A DNA stretch of 21,827 bases from a virus: positions 1-21,827 of the IMG/VR virus record IMGVR_UViG_3300012271_000067, one strand, 5' to 3'. Below, piece after piece: positions 20,884 to 21,827 of the stretch. A program made the position numbers and the translations under genes. The notes under the pieces are model-generated. The model searched no databases, was not told the origin of the DNA, and saw only the letters and a program-made list of their open reading frames with translations. The stretch's first letter is position 1, and every line of letters starts with the position of its first letter.

Positions 20884-21827
20884 AAGTCTACTAATTGTTG
20901 AGCATCATCTAACGAATACCCTAAGTTAACTAATTTTTGCATAGCATCAACTTTACTGTTCATTGTCGAGGCCCTGTCTCCTTCAAATACTTGCATGAAT
21001 GGAAGGTAAGACCAATCGAAACACACTTTTAATCCCTCCTCTTTTAAACGGAAATACTTATCGAATTGGTTTGCTAGTTCATCGCCTTTCGGGCTAAGAG
21101 TATAAGAAACATGGCTGCCTCTTGCCTTTTCTTGATTCTCATAGGTAGCACTTTGATACGCTTCTAATACGTCTCTAGGTATATTGTACATATTACCAAT
21201 TAAAAAGAAGTCCTGTAAATATGATTCTTCTAGTCTTAATTTAGAATAGTCTTCAACAAATCTCTGAATCTTAGCCATGGCTGACATAGGATATACTTGT
21301 TTGCCATCGCTATTCATTTTATCTTGTACACTTTCCTTTTCTTCTTTTGTTAGGGGTAGCTTATCCGCTCCACCATCGCTAGAAACCATAAATTTAGCTG
21401 TATACCGTACATTGATATTTTTACTATCTAATGAATGTTCGGAATTACTTATAATCTTATACAATGCATCTATACGGCTAGCCCCTTTGTAGTAATTCCC
21501 TACTCCGTTAGTAAGATCATTACTGATTAATATTTTTGATAAAGGCATGGTAATACTAGTGCCATCATCGTAATAATATTTTATAGGAGTTTCTAGTATA
21601 GCTTTAGTCTTTGCGTTACTCATTATTAATTTATCCCTATCTTGATCTAAATGTTCTGGGAAATCAATTTTATAAGGCGTTAGAAAGTACCCTGTATTGT
21701 TAGGCATTTTTAAATTTCTACTATCAATGTATAGATAAGAATTACCTAGCATCGTCCAGAACATGTAATCCCAAAGAAACTGCTTTTTAGTCTGAACTGG
21801 GTTAGGGTTTTCAATCCAATCTAGAAA
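20880..21827 (-). CDS. Phage portal protein, N-terminus outside the window
   Basis: The frame is open from the right edge and 315 residues are visible; the N-terminal part is cut off. The first visible residues, IENPNPVQTKKQFLWDYMFW, then GNSYLYIDSR, are typical of HK97/SPP1-type portals (N-P-N-P-x-Q-T followed by the G-N-x-Y strand). Later segments are the clip and wing regions (LIISNDLTNGVGNYYKG-like stretch near visible residue 100) and the C-terminal helix with YLPFMQVFEGDRASTM, which fits the crown. The portal forms the dodecameric ring at the packaging vertex. An ATG at 21764 is internal, not the start. The stop overlaps the possible 29-aa gene as ATGA. Confidence 0.9.
   Translation of the reverse strand, partial: FLDWIENPNPVQTKKQFLWDYMFWTMLGNSYLYIDSRNLKMPNNTGYFLTPYKIDFPEHLDQDRDKLIMSNAKTKAILETPIKYYYDDGTSITMPLSKILISNDLTNGVGNYYKGASRIDALYKIISNSEHSLDSKNINVRYTAKFMVSSDGGADKLPLTKEEKESVQDKMNSDGKQVYPMSAMAKIQRFVEDYSKLRLEESYLQDFFLIGNMYNIPRDVLEAYQSATYENQEKARGSHVSYTLSPKGDELANQFDKYFRLKEEGLKVCFDWSYLPFMQVFEGDRASTMNSKVDAMQKLVNLGYSLDDAQQLVDL

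Noticed and set aside
1-21827. CRISPR array, insertion sequence, toxin-antitoxin pair or anti-phage defence system
   Set aside because: No regularly spaced repeats, transposase, or recognisable defence or toxin domains are present. Apart from 639-1480, the window is explained by ordinary phage structural, lysis and recombination genes.

Overview
The window is 21.8 kb of a tailed-phage genome, either a free phage or a prophage, and it infects a Bacteroidota host, probably a flavobacterium. The evidence for the host is the low GC content, the absence of Shine-Dalgarno sites before most genes, three promoters of the Bacteroidota type (TTG, 19-nt spacer, TAnnTTTG), and several structural proteins that resemble families seen mainly in Bacteroidota phages. 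Every supported gene is on the minus strand, so transcription runs from the right edge (21827) to the left edge (1). No integrase, repressor, terminase, tRNA, CRISPR array or insertion sequence is visible. The terminase genes would be expected beyond the right edge.

Head and connector (21827 to about 17445): portal (5' end outside the window), a possible 29-residue overlapping gene, HK97-type prohead protease, HK97-fold major capsid protein with a built-in N-terminal coiled-coil scaffold domain, a small lysine-rich protein, a head-tail connector candidate and a tail-terminator candidate with a TTG start. Tail (17440 to 12837): tail-tube candidate, four small to mid-sized genes with unusually long mutual overlaps, and a 792-residue tape measure protein. 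There is no sheath gene, so the particle is probably a siphovirus. Tail tip and adsorption (12837 to 5509): an 859-residue baseplate or hub protein, a right-handed beta-helix protein, a 406-residue tail protein, three small beta-rich proteins, a LamG-like protein and an unknown.

Lysis (5512 to 3438): a tightly coupled ATGA-overlap operon encoding two small membrane proteins, a CHAP endolysin, a holin and a lipoprotein with a C-terminal membrane anchor that has the plan of a unimolecular spanin. A promoter at 3370-3399 then starts a recombination operon: an ERF single-strand annealing protein, two small unknowns and a PD-(D/E)XK exonuclease. It ends at a textbook terminator (1402-1428).

The gene-poor stretch 639-1480 is the least explained part. 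It holds a complete small transcription unit (promoter 1310-1339, terminator 1168-1214) that encodes either a structured small RNA or a leader with an 8-codon peptide. A hairpin loop in it is perfectly complementary, over 7 nt, to the terminator loop. Downstream of it is a region with traces of decayed coding sequence, then a 40-residue ORF, then a second copy of the recombination-operon promoter (36 of 41 positions identical) that drives two more small genes at the left edge. The near-identical promoters also show that the longest readings of two genes begin too early, and both starts are corrected here.
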